Below, piece after piece: positions 1 through 8,281 of a DNA stretch of 64,000 bases. Origin of the DNA: Namhaeicola litoreus (GTDB lineage: Bacteria; Bacteroidota; Bacteroidia; Flavobacteriales; Flavobacteriaceae); NCBI RefSeq assembly GCF_042679565.1, contig NZ_JBHTMY010000002.1, positions 496,001 through 560,000 on the forward strand, in the 5' to 3' direction. The position numbers and the translations under genes were made by a program. Positions within the stretch are counted from its first letter, which is position 1. Each line of letters opens with the position of its first letter. The notes under the pieces were generated by a model. That model saw only the letters and a list, made by a program, of their open reading frames with translations. It was not told the DNA's origin and made no database searches.

Positions 1-917
1 ACGGCCCGGCCTACATCACCCCAAGTCCATATGGAGCTCATAGTTGGTATGCCATGTCATACAATCCTCAGACTGGCCTGGTCTATTTACCGGCATTGCA
101 CTATGCCACTAAATTTACAGACGAAGGGATTGATCTTGCCAACTGGCAAGCAGAAGAGTTTGTTGGTGGATTAGGTGTGATTCCTCTCGAGGGGGAAGCC
201 CCTGAAGACTATCCGGCTTCCTTGATTGCATGGGATCCAGTTAAACAAGAAGAAGTTTGGACAGTTCCACAAGAAATGACACCAAATGCTGGTACCCTTA
301 CCACGGCCGGAAACTTGGTTTTCCAAGGACGAGCCGATGGAAACTTACTTGCCTATGATGCAAGTACGGGCAAGATTCTTTGGACACACAACCTCGGTCT
401 TGGTATTGCCGCACCCCCTATAACTTATGAAATTAATGGCAAGCAATACCTATCTCTTTTGGTAGGTTGGGGTGGCGGTGCTTCTGGTCTAGGTAGCTCG
501 TTATCCTCCGAAAAAAATAACCCACAAAAACTGGGTTGGTCTTATAAAACACATATGCGTCGTTTGGTAACCTTTTCACTCGATGGAATGGCAAATATGC
601 CAGTACTACCCCCACCTCATTTTCCCAAGCCCATCGAGGCTCCGGAATTCATAATTAATCCCACCAAAGCGGCCTTAGGAGCGCAACTCTATGGTTTCTG
701 TGGTTCATGTCATGGCGGTGGTGCTGTGGCAGCAGGTATGGCGCCTGATTTAAGAGCATCTGAAATTCCACTTAACAAAGAAGCTTTTGCTGCTGTAGTG
801 CGAGATGGGGCTAAAATAGAGGCAGGAATGCCCGTTCGGCCGGAAATGACAGATGAACAATTGGAGGCATTGCAACATTATATTCGACAAAGAGCGAGAG
901 AAACCCTGCAAAAGTAG
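1..917 (+). CDS. PQQ-dependent dehydrogenase with C-terminal cytochrome c domain, 3' part
   Basis: The reading frame is open to the left edge of the window, so only the C-terminal part (about 305 residues) is present. The first part resembles the last blades of the quinoprotein alcohol/glucose dehydrogenase propeller (HSWYAMSYNPQTGLVY, then GNLLAYDASTGKILW). A c-type cytochrome domain follows, with haem motif CGSCH at 699-713 and a likely axial Met in the AGMPV segment near 829-840. Such quinohaemoproteins oxidise alcohols or sugars in the periplasm and pass electrons to the respiratory chain. The substrate cannot be told from this fragment. No clear terminator follows the stop codon. Confidence 0.85.
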   Translation, partial: GPAYITPSPYGAHSWYAMSYNPQTGLVYLPALHYATKFTDEGIDLANWQAEEFVGGLGVIPLEGEAPEDYPASLIAWDPVKQEEVWTVPQEMTPNAGTLTTAGNLVFQGRADGNLLAYDASTGKILWTHNLGLGIAAPPITYEINGKQYLSLLVGWGGGASGLGSSLSSEKNNPQKLGWSYKTHMRRLVTFSLDGMANMPVLPPPHFPKPIEAPEFIINPTKAALGAQLYGFCGSCHGGGAVAAGMAPDLRASEIPLNKEAFAAVVRDGAKIEAGMPVRPEMTDEQLEALQHYIRQRARETLQK

Positions 918-982
918 AAATCAAACCGATTTTAAAAAACTTAAAGAATCAAAAACAGAATACCCTCCATTGCCTATCAATT

Positions 983-1013
983 CCGTCCCGAGGACTTCGG
1001 GATCGGGGACGGG
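983..1013. repeat. Imperfect palindrome in the intergenic region
   Basis: CCGTCCCG and CGGGGACGG flank a short centre that itself contains the inverted pair TCCCGA/TCGGGA. No U-tract follows, so it is unlikely to be a simple terminator. It resembles the small GC-rich palindromes scattered between genes in flavobacterial genomes. The rest of 918-1209 shows nothing I can identify. Confidence 0.45.
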
Positions 1014-1209
1014 ATGAAGCTTTTATTTAGCTAAATCTAAGCTCAAAAACAGAACTATTTATTAGGCTTAAAAAAAGCGATCTGAACGGGACATCTTAGC
1101 TCCTCATAAACACTTTATTCCGGAATGATATAAAACTACAGAAATCCCTATTTCCCATAAGATATCAGATTGCCAATTTACGCATACGTCAGCATCAACA
1201 ACCAATCAC

Positions 1210-1364
1210 ATGGATCCCCTTTTTCATAAAAATCCCCAAAAAAAAAAAGCAGAAGACAACAAACCTTGAAATAAGCCAGAAATGCAATTGGAAAACTAGT
1301 CCTTCTCGTAATTGGGATCTTGATCCCACTACAGTTCAACAATTGGATCGCTGAAAGAAAGTAA
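1210..1364 (+). pseudogene. Decayed N-terminal remnant of a DUF6090 gene
   Basis: An ATG at 1210 begins a frame reading MDPLFHKNPQKKKAEDNKP and then a stop. One base out of phase the sequence continues L-K-stop-A-R-N-A-I-G-K, then LVLVVIGILIPLQFNNW, and stops at 1362-1364. This is the signature N-terminus and single membrane segment of DUF6090 proteins, two intact copies of which lie on the other strand at 6209-6973 and 7121-7888. At least one frameshift (one T lost near 1264-1268), a probable second in the A-run at 1238-1248, and a nonsense change (TAT to TAA) have broken it. Nothing of the C-terminal half is recognisable. The AEDNKPLK-ARNAIGK region matches the copy at 7121-7888 more closely than the other copy. 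Confidence 0.7.
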
Positions 1365-1568
1365 AGAATGGAAGATATGAAGCTCAACTGCCAAGTATTT
1401 ATAAATCTTATTGGGTTCAGCATATACTTTTTGTTTAAGAATCGAGGTACTTTAAATTATTTAAGTTCAACATTTTAAAGAGTTATTAACATTTTTTTAT
1501 GTCCTGATTACCAAATGAATAATGAATATTAAATTTAATAGAATTAATCAAATCAAATTTAAAAAATC

Positions 1569-2657
1569 ATGAAGAAAAACAACAAAACAGAAAAAGATGG
1601 AACAAACCAATTATTCTTTTCAATTGCATTTGGAAGCTTGTTTATGGCCTTACTTTTAACCTCTTGTTCAAATGAAACTTTGGAGTCTGATACAACCCGC
1701 ATTGCGGAAAGTGAAATGAAGACTTTTGATCTGATCGAGAAACCCAATGAACTCATCCGTATTGAAAGTACAGCGGAAGAATCAGACAATATAGCTTTAA
1801 AAACTACAACTGCACCTGGTGATGATAAAGGTAGATTCAATATCACTCTTAAATATTTAGTCCCTGTAACTGAAAGACAGCGAGAAGTTTTTGAGTCTGC
1901 AGTTGCTCGTTGGGAGCGAATTATTATTAAAGATGTTCCTTCTTTTACAGGTACTGTCCCTTCAGCCTTTAGAGGTTTTCCTCCTGCAATAGATAACGAA
2001 ACTGCGGACGATATTGTGATTGAAGTTGTGCTTGCCCCAATTGATGGGCCTGGACGAATTCTTGGACAGGCAGGACCGAGATTTTTCCGTACCAGTAACT
2101 TTTTAACCCTTACTGGGGTTATGTTTTTTGATGTTGATGATTTAGATTTCCTTGAGAGCCTTGATTTATTTGAAGAAGTCATCGTTCATGAAATGGGTCA
2201 TGTATTAGGCGTTGGAACTCTTTGGAATCTTGATTTTAATTTTGAGCCATTTAACTTTACCAGAATGCTTCGGGGAGGAACCGAATCCAATCCATATTTT
2301 ACCGGAAGGATGGCCAATGTTCATTGGAATGCTGAAGGTGGAACAGGCGAATTACCAATTGAAGGTGACTTTGGACCAGGAACTCGATTTTCTCATTGGG
2401 ATGAGGCTACTTTAAACAATGAATTGATGACCGGATTTTTGAATTTAGGTGAGAACCCACTAAGTCGTATAACAGCTGGATCGTTGAGAGATCTGGGTTA
2501 TGGTACCGCTGTTAAAGGAGAATCTTACGACCTACCTAAAGGGACACCCGGTATTGACATCAATGAAATTGCTGGCCGTGAATCTGGCCAAGGATTAAAT
2601 ATTGCAAAAATGGAAGAAATCCTCGAGCCTATTGGATACGTAACAGCCGAGAATTAA
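1569..2657 (+). CDS. Leishmanolysin-like zinc metalloprotease lipoprotein
   Basis: The 362-residue protein begins with a lysine-rich n-region, a hydrophobic stretch and a lipobox (LLLTSC, Cys near residue 34), so it is probably an outer-membrane or periplasmic lipoprotein. The zinc site is HEMGH at residues 207-211 followed by VLGVGTLW, typical of bacterial leishmanolysin-like (M8-related) peptidases. In that family the third histidine lies far downstream; His276 in RFSHWDE fits, and Met287 in NELMTGF fits the Met-turn. Substrates are unknown. It stands alone between decayed genes and ends in a strong terminator. Confidence 0.82.
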   Translation: MKKNNKTEKDGTNQLFFSIAFGSLFMALLLTSCSNETLESDTTRIAESEMKTFDLIEKPNELIRIESTAEESDNIALKTTTAPGDDKGRFNITLKYLVPVTERQREVFESAVARWERIIIKDVPSFTGTVPSAFRGFPPAIDNETADDIVIEVVLAPIDGPGRILGQAGPRFFRTSNFLTLTGVMFFDVDDLDFLESLDLFEEVIVHEMGHVLGVGTLWNLDFNFEPFNFTRMLRGGTESNPYFTGRMANVHWNAEGGTGELPIEGDFGPGTRFSHWDEATLNNELMTGFLNLGENPLSRITAGSLRDLGYGTAVKGESYDLPKGTPGIDINEIAGRESGQGLNIAKMEEILEPIGYVTAEN

Positions 2658-2670
2658 AAAATATATTTTA

Positions 2671-2704
2671 AAACCCGAGTGCTATATCATTCGGGTTTTT
2701 TTTG
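2671..2704 (+). terminator. Intrinsic terminator after the metalloprotease gene
   Basis: AAACCCGA and TCGGGTTT form an 8-bp stem with a 12-nt loop, followed directly by a T-run. It lies 13 bases after the stop codon. Confidence 0.85.
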
Positions 2705-3062
2705 GTCCCACCTAGACCACAACAATATAATGTAAACCATTGATTTAAAAATACTTAAGACTTTCCTAAGTCAAACATCCCTTTTATCGCCCCTTCCACT
2801 CCAATATTGATGGCCTAAAATCTATTTGAAAAGCCCTCTAAGACCCCAAGTGCTTAAGGTTGCTTGGTGTTTTGCGAAAGAACTGGAATATTCAATATTA
2901 AGAAGTATGATTCATTAAAATTTATTTCACCAATCAAATTTTTAATACACCCTGGCAAGCAAATATTCTGATTATCAAAAAGTTATATTGAATTAAATAC
3001 TAAATTTTCATTTTTTATCCTTAAATTGAAGAAAATGAATTAATAACTAAATCTATTTGATT
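2705..3062. other. AT-rich intergenic stretch, nothing recognised
   Basis: About 360 bases between the terminator and the next (broken) gene. I see no open frame, RNA gene or clear repeat here. Confidence 0.5.
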
Positions 3063-3761
3063 ATGAAAACCATTAAAAATCGATCTGAATAGACAACGTT
3101 GAAGCTCGCCTTTTTCGCCGTTCTTTTTATGGCCTTTTCCTGCAACGAGGATATGGCTGAGCTTGAAGCAAACCAGGATGCGGTGCAGGCCAAAAATTCG
3201 AAGGCTGTATTGAAAACCATTGCCAGGGGTGCTGAAATTCATGGAACCAACGGAATTTACTTTGGCCCGGATGACAATTTATACATCGCAAGTTTTTACG
3301 GCCAGGAAATTGTCGTGATGGACAAGCAAAATGGCAAAATCCTGAAACGATTTCCAGTGAACAGTGCTGATGATCTTGTTTTTCACCCTGATGGTGAGTC
3401 CTTTTACTTTACCGATATCCTGACCGGATTTGTAACTCGAATGGATCTGGAAGGAGGCGAAATTAAGAGCCAGTACGTTGCCCCTGGGGTGAATCCGATC
3501 ACTTTCTTAGAAGATGAAGATAATCCTGAAAATCTGCGACTGTTTGTGGGGCTCGATTTTGAGGGAGACGGTCTCTATGAGTTGGATCCCAACCTGATTG
3601 ATGATCCACGACCCATTGTAGAATATGCGGAAGATACTTACCCTATTGGTTTTTCAAAATTACTTGCAACGGATATCCTCACTAAAATAGTTATTTACAA
3701 ATATATCATAGAGGTAAATAAGTTTGTTATACCTTTTTCTAAAAAGAGTAGAGATACTTAA
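3063..3761 (+). pseudogene. Broken NHL/SMP-30-type beta-propeller lipoprotein
   Basis: The natural start appears to be ATG 3063 (MKTIKNRSE). The tenth codon is TAG at 3090-3092, and the same frame then continues TTLKLAFFAVLFMAFSC, a lipoprotein signal with lipobox MAFSC. The next ~160 residues look like propeller blades (GTNGIYFGPDDNLYIASFYG, DKQNGKILKRFPVNSADDL, FHPDGESFYFTDILTG). From about 3650 the frame changes character to an AT-rich, non-propeller tail and ends after 220 codons, well short of a full propeller. It therefore carries a nonsense codon in the signal peptide and a replaced or lost 3' end. The break lies close to the edge of the accessory block that starts near 3762. Translation from TTG 3099 could in principle bypass the stop. 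Confidence 0.6.
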
Positions 3762-3788
3762 AAACAAGACAATCGTGCGGGAGCAGGG

Positions 3789-3820
3789 GGTGTTGTGCCT
3801 ACATGCGGCTGGCAGGCTTT
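3789..3820. repeat. 32-nt repeat tail, copy 1
   Basis: Nine bases (GGTGTTGTG), six variable bases and 17 bases (TGCGGCTGGCAGGCTTT) recur with identical spacing at 6175-6206. On the minus strand each copy lies just after the stop codon of a minus-strand gene (3852 and 6209). Confidence 0.7.
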
Positions 3821-3851
3821 CGTTATGTTTAATTTATTTTATAAATATCTC

Positions 3852-5285
3852 TTAATAGCCTATCCAAATTGCTATAGCTATAAATACTAAAGCTAAAATC
3901 ATACTAGCAATAAATAATGGTAAGACTAACTTGAACCACTTCTCGTAAGAAACCTTGGCCAATCCCAACATAGCCATTAACACGCCATTTGTTGGTATAA
4001 TAAGATTTGAAAGTCCGTCACCTAAAATGTACGCGAGTACTGCAGTTTGTCGTGATATCCCTAAAATATCTGCCATTGGTGTCATCAAAGGCATGGAAAC
4101 TAAGGCTTGACCAGACGCTGAGGGTATGAAAAAGTTCAGTCCAGATTGAAAAAAAAACATGCCTTCAGCGGCTACTGTTTTAGACATTGACATAAGCACT
4201 TCGCTAGCGTTATATAGTAAAGTATCTATAATCATCCCTTCTTGAAGCACTACCGAGATACCACGTGCTACACCAATTACTAGTGCAGGTACAATCATAA
4301 TTTGCAAGCCTTTGGTAAATGCAGCCATAGACTCATCACCTGACATACCCGCAATTTTTGTCACTACAATTAATATTCCAATAAAGCAGGCGCTCATTTC
4401 AATGAGTCCCCATCCAATAGTTTGCACGGCAATAAGAATCGCTGTATAAGACAACACGAAAAAGAGAAGTATATATATGTGTTTTTTTTCTAAATTTTCT
4501 TTATCAAACGATCCAAATTCATCCAAATTAAAGGGGTCATTTTTCATAAGACTATATGAAGATTTTTTCTTTATTCTATCACCATATCGAGTAATGAAAT
4601 AAAAACCAATTGCTGCATAGACTACAAATAAAATTAGTCGAAAACCTATTCCAGATCCAATTGGTAGTTCAGCAATAATTTGGGCAATCTGTACATTAAA
4701 TGGGTTCGTTACGCCAGAGCTCCAACCCAAATATACTGGTACACTTAGCAAAGCAAAACCAAATAGTCGGTCGTAACCTAAACGCTTTGATAAGAATAGA
4801 AAAACAGGAACTAAAGCAATGGTTTCAGATGCTATTCCCATAAACGATGCTCCTGAGAAAACTGTCATGTAGATTAAAAAAAGTAAAAGTTTAGGTCTAT
4901 TTTTAAACTTAGCAATTAATGAAAATAGAAATGCATTAATTGTACCTGTTTGCTGAATTAATGAAAAAAGAGCACCAATTATAAAAACATAAAAAATAAG
5001 TACGGCTGAGTCTCCCAGACCTTTTGGTATTGCACTAAAAACACCTAATATAGAAACTGGCGAGGATTTCCCTTCAATGTCCTCTCCAATTATTACAGCC
5101 TTTAAAGAATAATTCTTAGAGACTACTTTATAACTATTAGGCACAACTACTGTCTGTTTCATGCTGCCATAATCTTTGGTGGTTCTTTCGAAACTACCAC
5201 TAGGTATTACGTAAGAGAGTATGGAGCAAATTATTATAATCCAAAAAAGGAAAATAAAGACATGAGGGATTTTAAAGTTTTTCAT
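3852..5285 (-). CDS. YfcC/DcuC-superfamily membrane carrier
   Basis: A 477-residue integral membrane protein with about 11-13 hydrophobic segments. The N-terminus (KIPHVFIFLFWIIIICSILSYVIPSG, here split by no gap) and the VVPNSY segment match the YfcC branch of the C4-dicarboxylate/amino-acid carrier superfamily. Other family-like stretches are FMGIASETIALVPVFLFL, GWSSGVTNPFNVQIAQ and FFIPSASGQALVSMPLM. Family members are thought to carry dicarboxylates, amino acids or peptides with sodium or protons; the substrate cannot be read from the sequence. It lies 27 bases downstream of the LamG-like gene on the same strand and may be co-transcribed with it. Confidence 0.8.
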   Translation of the reverse strand: MKNFKIPHVFIFLFWIIIICSILSYVIPSGSFERTTKDYGSMKQTVVVPNSYKVVSKNYSLKAVIIGEDIEGKSSPVSILGVFSAIPKGLGDSAVLIFYVFIIGALFSLIQQTGTINAFLFSLIAKFKNRPKLLLFLIYMTVFSGASFMGIASETIALVPVFLFLSKRLGYDRLFGFALLSVPVYLGWSSGVTNPFNVQIAQIIAELPIGSGIGFRLILFVVYAAIGFYFITRYGDRIKKKSSYSLMKNDPFNLDEFGSFDKENLEKKHIYILLFFVLSYTAILIAVQTIGWGLIEMSACFIGILIVVTKIAGMSGDESMAAFTKGLQIMIVPALVIGVARGISVVLQEGMIIDTLLYNASEVLMSMSKTVAAEGMFFFQSGLNFFIPSASGQALVSMPLMTPMADILGISRQTAVLAYILGDGLSNLIIPTNGVLMAMLGLAKVSYEKWFKLVLPLFIASMILALVFIAIAIWIGY

Positions 5286-5312
5286 TGGTTGGCAGCTGGC
5301 TTTATTTTTCCG

Positions 5313-6014
5313 TTATTCAGATTTTAATATTTTAAAATCTTTAAAGTAACCTTCAGTTCCAATATCCACCCATAATGCGATACTTCCTGATTGGGATTTT
5401 CCTTTCATTTCATTCACAATAAATGATGATTGTTCTTGGTCGTTCAGGTAGAGTTTGGCCACTTTTTCTTTCAACTCTACTCTAAATGTAATCCATTCGT
5501 CAAGTCCGATATCTGCATAAGTTTCAAACTCGCCCTTTGATTCCGCCCGTAATCTGTCGAACTTATAGTCTGGATACGCATAATATTGTACGGTGTGATT
5601 TCTAGCAAATTGATTATCCGACCTACCCACATTAGGTCTTAGGTATATTGATTCGAATGAAGAATTATCTCCATTTACTCTAAACGCTACGCCAATAAAT
5701 CCTTGGGACCCTTTGAATGGGGATGGAGTTTGAATTCTACTCAACATTTTTACTTCAAAGACACCGTTTTGAATATCCAGATTTTTTACTTTCACATAAG
5801 TCGGCTCATCCACTGTTTTAGACAAGTTCTGCAAATCAAATGGCAAAGACTTTAAATCCCTTTCAACTTTTAGAACTTTTTCTCCCTCCAGTTCTACAAT
5901 GGATGCATTCACATCGAATATTTCAAATTTTCTGCCTTCCCATTCAATTGTCTGAGCATTAGAATTTATTATAAATGATAATATGGTTACGATGGTTAAA
6001 AAAAATCTGTTCAT
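5313..6014 (-). CDS. Secreted LamG/DUF1080-like concanavalin-fold protein
   Basis: The 233-residue protein starts with a signal peptide (MNRFFLTIVTILSFIINSNA, cleavage before Q21). The rest has the alternating beta pattern of a laminin-G/3-keto-disaccharide-hydrolase-like jelly roll: GVFEVKMLSR, FIGVAFRVNGDNSSFESIYL, WITFRVELKEKVAKLYLND and SIALWVDIGTEGYFKDFKIL. Such domains bind or cleave saccharides, but I see no residues that would show catalysis. It is the first gene of the pair with the YfcC-type carrier, so uptake of a small product is conceivable. The function remains unassigned. Confidence 0.6.
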   Translation of the reverse strand: MNRFFLTIVTILSFIINSNAQTIEWEGRKFEIFDVNASIVELEGEKVLKVERDLKSLPFDLQNLSKTVDEPTYVKVKNLDIQNGVFEVKMLSRIQTPSPFKGSQGFIGVAFRVNGDNSSFESIYLRPNVGRSDNQFARNHTVQYYAYPDYKFDRLRAESKGEFETYADIGLDEWITFRVELKEKVAKLYLNDQEQSSFIVNEMKGKSQSGSIALWVDIGTEGYFKDFKILKSE

Positions 6015-6051
6015 TTATTTTAAATTAGTTCATTAGTTGTTTTTTAGCTTT

Positions 6052-6206
6052 TTGTCGACGGTTTGGCTATGGTTTCGTTGCGTGAAAATCTGCGAGGATT
6101 TTCCGCTGCAAACCGAAGATAGCAAATTTGCGAGAACATTCCGAAAGGAAAGTCGGAAGCAATGAATTATAGCCGGTGTTGTGGCTGTCTGCGGCTGGCA
6201 GGCTTT
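6052..6206. repeat. Long imperfect hairpin element ending in the 32-nt repeat tail, copy 2
   Basis: An inner perfect stem GAAAATC/GATTTTC (6084-6090 and 6097-6103) lies within a longer imperfect inverted pair (6061-6081 against 6108-6127, GTTTGGCTATGG... against ...CGAAGATAGCAAA). It ends with GGTGTTGTG-N6-TGCGGCTGGCAGGCTTT at 6175-6206, shared with 3789-3820. The element fills nearly all of the gap between two minus-strand genes. It looks like a mobile or recombinational intergenic repeat. Relation to integron attC-type sites is possible but unproven. Confidence 0.6.
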
Positions 6207-6208
6207 GT

Positions 6209-6973
6209 TTATTCTTTTATTTCTTTGCTAATTAGGTCTATGATCGTATCTATTTCCTTCTGCATCGTTTCTAGCCTATCGATCGTTTCAAGTTGAGATA
6301 CATTTTTCCAACGATGTATGCCTTCATAAACTAAAATCAACTCCCTTAAATTTTCATCGATATGTAAAAATTCTTTCATCTTAGGTTGATTATCCAGTCG
6401 CTTTGGTAGGGTAGTTGCTCCCAACAATGAACTTAATTTTTGAGTTATTCCTCGTTGCCCGTTATCCGTTGCATCAAAACGTTGAATGGTAAGGTTTTGT
6501 ATGCTTCGTAAATTCATTAGCTTATTTCTTATTAATGAAGGAATTAAGCCAATATCACCGCTACTCTGAAGCGACTCGATAGTATTTGTATTAAATATTG
6601 GCGGTGTTGAAATTAAAGAAAGTCTAGAAATCTGTTCATATGCTGTAGCAGGAGTTAAGCCTTCATGGTCATATAAACTCAGATAATCACTGTATTCTTT
6701 TTGGTGTCTGCTGAATTCTTCAATAGTATATTCGGTTGATATAATGTCACTATTCAAATCGTCTAATAATTGCACATAATAATCTTGTTTCTTGATTTCT
6801 TTTTTTTGTTCTTCATTCCAATTATTAATTTGAAGCGCTATAAGAATACCAATAACAACTAGAATAATCTCTCCGATTGCATATTTCAAGTACCTGCCTG
6901 CCGACAAGGCAGGCTTTCCAGTTTTTCCTTCTGAAAGTAAGTTTTGACGGATTTTTCTGAAAAAATTGATCAT
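6209..6973 (-). CDS. DUF6090 family membrane protein, copy 1
   Basis: The 254-residue protein has the diagnostic DUF6090 layout: MINFFRKIRQ at the N-terminus, one membrane segment at residues 31-50 (YAIGEIILVVIGILIALQIN), NNWN, and a charged helical region of about 190 residues. The function of the family is unknown; it is common in flavobacteria as paralogues. Residues about 20-27 (PALSAGR) are encoded by a GC-rich palindrome (6893-6915) that appears to be an in-frame insertion. The downstream intergenic space holds the long repeat element. A second copy lies upstream on the same strand. Confidence 0.85.
   Translation of the reverse strand: MINFFRKIRQNLLSEGKTGKPALSAGRYLKYAIGEIILVVIGILIALQINNWNEEQKKEIKKQDYYVQLLDDLNSDIISTEYTIEEFSRHQKEYSDYLSLYDHEGLTPATAYEQISRLSLISTPPIFNTNTIESLQSSGDIGLIPSLIRNKLMNLRSIQNLTIQRFDATDNGQRGITQKLSSLLGATTLPKRLDNQPKMKEFLHIDENLRELILVYEGIHRWKNVSQLETIDRLETMQKEIDTIIDLISKEIKE
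6893..6915. repeat. In-frame palindromic element inside DUF6090 copy 1
   Basis: CCTGCCTGCCGACAAGGCAG (with GCT after it) is a near-palindrome in an otherwise AT-rich gene. Its sequence on the plus strand matches the coding-strand sequence of the element at 7839-7859, so the two are inserted in opposite orientations relative to their genes. Confidence 0.65.
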
Positions 6974-7120
6974 AACTTTTGTTTTTTGGGCTACTGTACC
7001 GCCTGGTTCCTTACGATCAAAGGTCTACAAACCTTTGATGGACGTTAAGTCCTCTAAAGAATTAATCATGTTCGTTATTCATACTTTATTGAATGGGTAC
7101 ATAAACTGTATTTGGGTTTG

Positions 7121-7888
7121 TTATTCAAGAATATTTTCTTCTAAAGTCATGATCTTTTCATTCAACAATTTAAGCGTCTTTTCTAAAGCAACTTTTCTGA
7201 TTAGCGTGTAGTCGTATATTTCAACCAAGGTATTTCTAAATTCAATATTTTCTCTTAATTCTTCAAAATTAATAGGAACATTCAAAATAAGTCTGGTTAT
7301 GTTATTTCCTTTATAATAAACACTTGATGACCTAAATTCTCTTTTTATAAAAGGCATGAGGTTATTTTTAATTAGATCATAATGATTATTTCTTCTGATG
7401 ACTATATTACTAAAATATTCATCATATAAAATTGTTGCATCTTTTCTTATCTCTGAATTACTTAAAAGATTAATCCCATTCGTTTCAATAAACTTGTAGG
7501 TGGTATTAGCGCTATTGAAAACACCTATTCCCTGAATAAGTTCAAAACATTTTTGTAGTGTACTGTCTACTGGTTTGTCATTGTCGAAATAATCAAATAT
7601 TTTTTCATAGGCTTCTTGTTGGGTAATCATTTGATTTAAAGTAACTTCTATTTCTTTTATATTTGAAAGATAATCTGATTTTAATTCTTTCAGTAAACTC
7701 TGCTCTTTTATGGAATCTATTCTATCTGAATTCCAATTATTAATTGATAAGGCAATCAGAATACCTATAACCACAAGTACAATTTCGCCAATAGCGTATC
7801 TGGCATACTTCAAGGGTCTGTTATCATCAGCCATTTTCCCTGCCTTTCCGGCAGGCAGATTACGGATTTTTCTGAAGAATGAAATCAT
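7121..7888 (-). CDS. DUF6090 family membrane protein, copy 2
   Basis: I place the start at ATG 7888 (MISFFRKIR), because the family always begins with this motif; a longer in-frame reading back to TTG 7954 is unlikely. The 255-residue protein has one membrane segment at residues 31-50 (YAIGEIVLVVIGILIALSIN) followed by NNWN and a long charged, helical tail ending EKIMTLEENILE. Residues 10-18 (NLPAGKAGK) come from a palindromic element inserted in frame. The two copies are diverged in the C-terminal part, so the duplication is old. Function unknown. Confidence 0.85.
   Translation of the reverse strand: MISFFRKIRNLPAGKAGKMADDNRPLKYARYAIGEIVLVVIGILIALSINNWNSDRIDSIKEQSLLKELKSDYLSNIKEIEVTLNQMITQQEAYEKIFDYFDNDKPVDSTLQKCFELIQGIGVFNSANTTYKFIETNGINLLSNSEIRKDATILYDEYFSNIVIRRNNHYDLIKNNLMPFIKREFRSSSVYYKGNNITRLILNVPINFEELRENIEFRNTLVEIYDYTLIRKVALEKTLKLLNEKIMTLEENILE
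7839..7859. repeat. In-frame palindromic element inside DUF6090 copy 2
   Basis: On the coding (minus) strand the sequence is CTGCCTGCCGGAAAGGCAGG, read as LPAGKAG. The decayed family member at 1210-1364 lacks this segment between its N-terminus and AEDNKP, which supports insertion here. Confidence 0.65.
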
Positions 7889-8046
7889 AAAGTTTTGTTG
7901 GTGAATAAATATAGTTAAAATGAGGATAAGTTCTGAAGTGAGAGTAACGAACAAAAACTATAGCTATTACTCTTTTTAAAAAAGTAGAAAACTTTCCATT
8001 TGAGTGTAGAAAATAAAAAATGTCGGGAACATGTCTTGATAAAAAC

Positions 8047-8071
8047 AAAAAAACCTCAGTGGAAACTGAAG
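8047..8071 (-). terminator. Terminator downstream of tRNA-Asp
   Basis: On the minus strand CTTCAGT and ACTGAGG form a 7-bp stem (one G-U) with loop TTCC, followed by seven T. It lies 74 bases past the tRNA. Confidence 0.65.
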
Positions 8072-8144
8072 TCTTTCATTAGCTAACTTCTTAAACCATA
8101 AAGGCTTACGTTAACAACACAACTATTTTTACTCTTAAAAGAAG

Positions 8145-8218
8145 CGGTCTGGACGGGACTCGAACCCGCGACCCCATGCGTGACAGGCATGTATTCTAAC
8201 CAGCTGAACTACCAAACC
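8145..8218 (-). tRNA. tRNA-Asp (GTC)
   Basis: Minus-strand cloverleaf with acceptor stem GGTTTGG/CCAGACC (one G-U), D-arm TTCAGCTGGTTAGAA, anticodon stem-loop CATGC-CTGTCAC-GCATG with anticodon GTC, and T-arm GGGTTCGAGTCCC. CCA is not encoded. Confidence 0.95.
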
Positions 8219-8281
8219 ATCGCTTAAAGCGGATGCAAATATAAGATCGTTTTTTATTTTTGCAAAATGTTTTTTCACTTT

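Noticed and set aside
1559..2182. A 207-codon open frame on the minus strand over the metalloprotease gene
   Set aside because: It is the antisense shadow of a clear lipoprotein-protease gene, with low-complexity Ser-rich translation and no family features.
5313..6014. Glycoside hydrolase family 16 enzyme
   Set aside because: The fold may be similar, but the ExDxxE catalytic motif is absent.
6052..6206. A firm integron attC call
   Set aside because: The position and hairpin are suggestive, but I cannot identify the conserved R and L boxes or an integrase gene in the window, so it is kept as a repeat.
7889..7954. Longer N-terminus of DUF6090 copy 2
   Set aside because: The extra residues would precede the family's invariant N-terminal motif and begin at a TTG; ATG 7888 fits the family.
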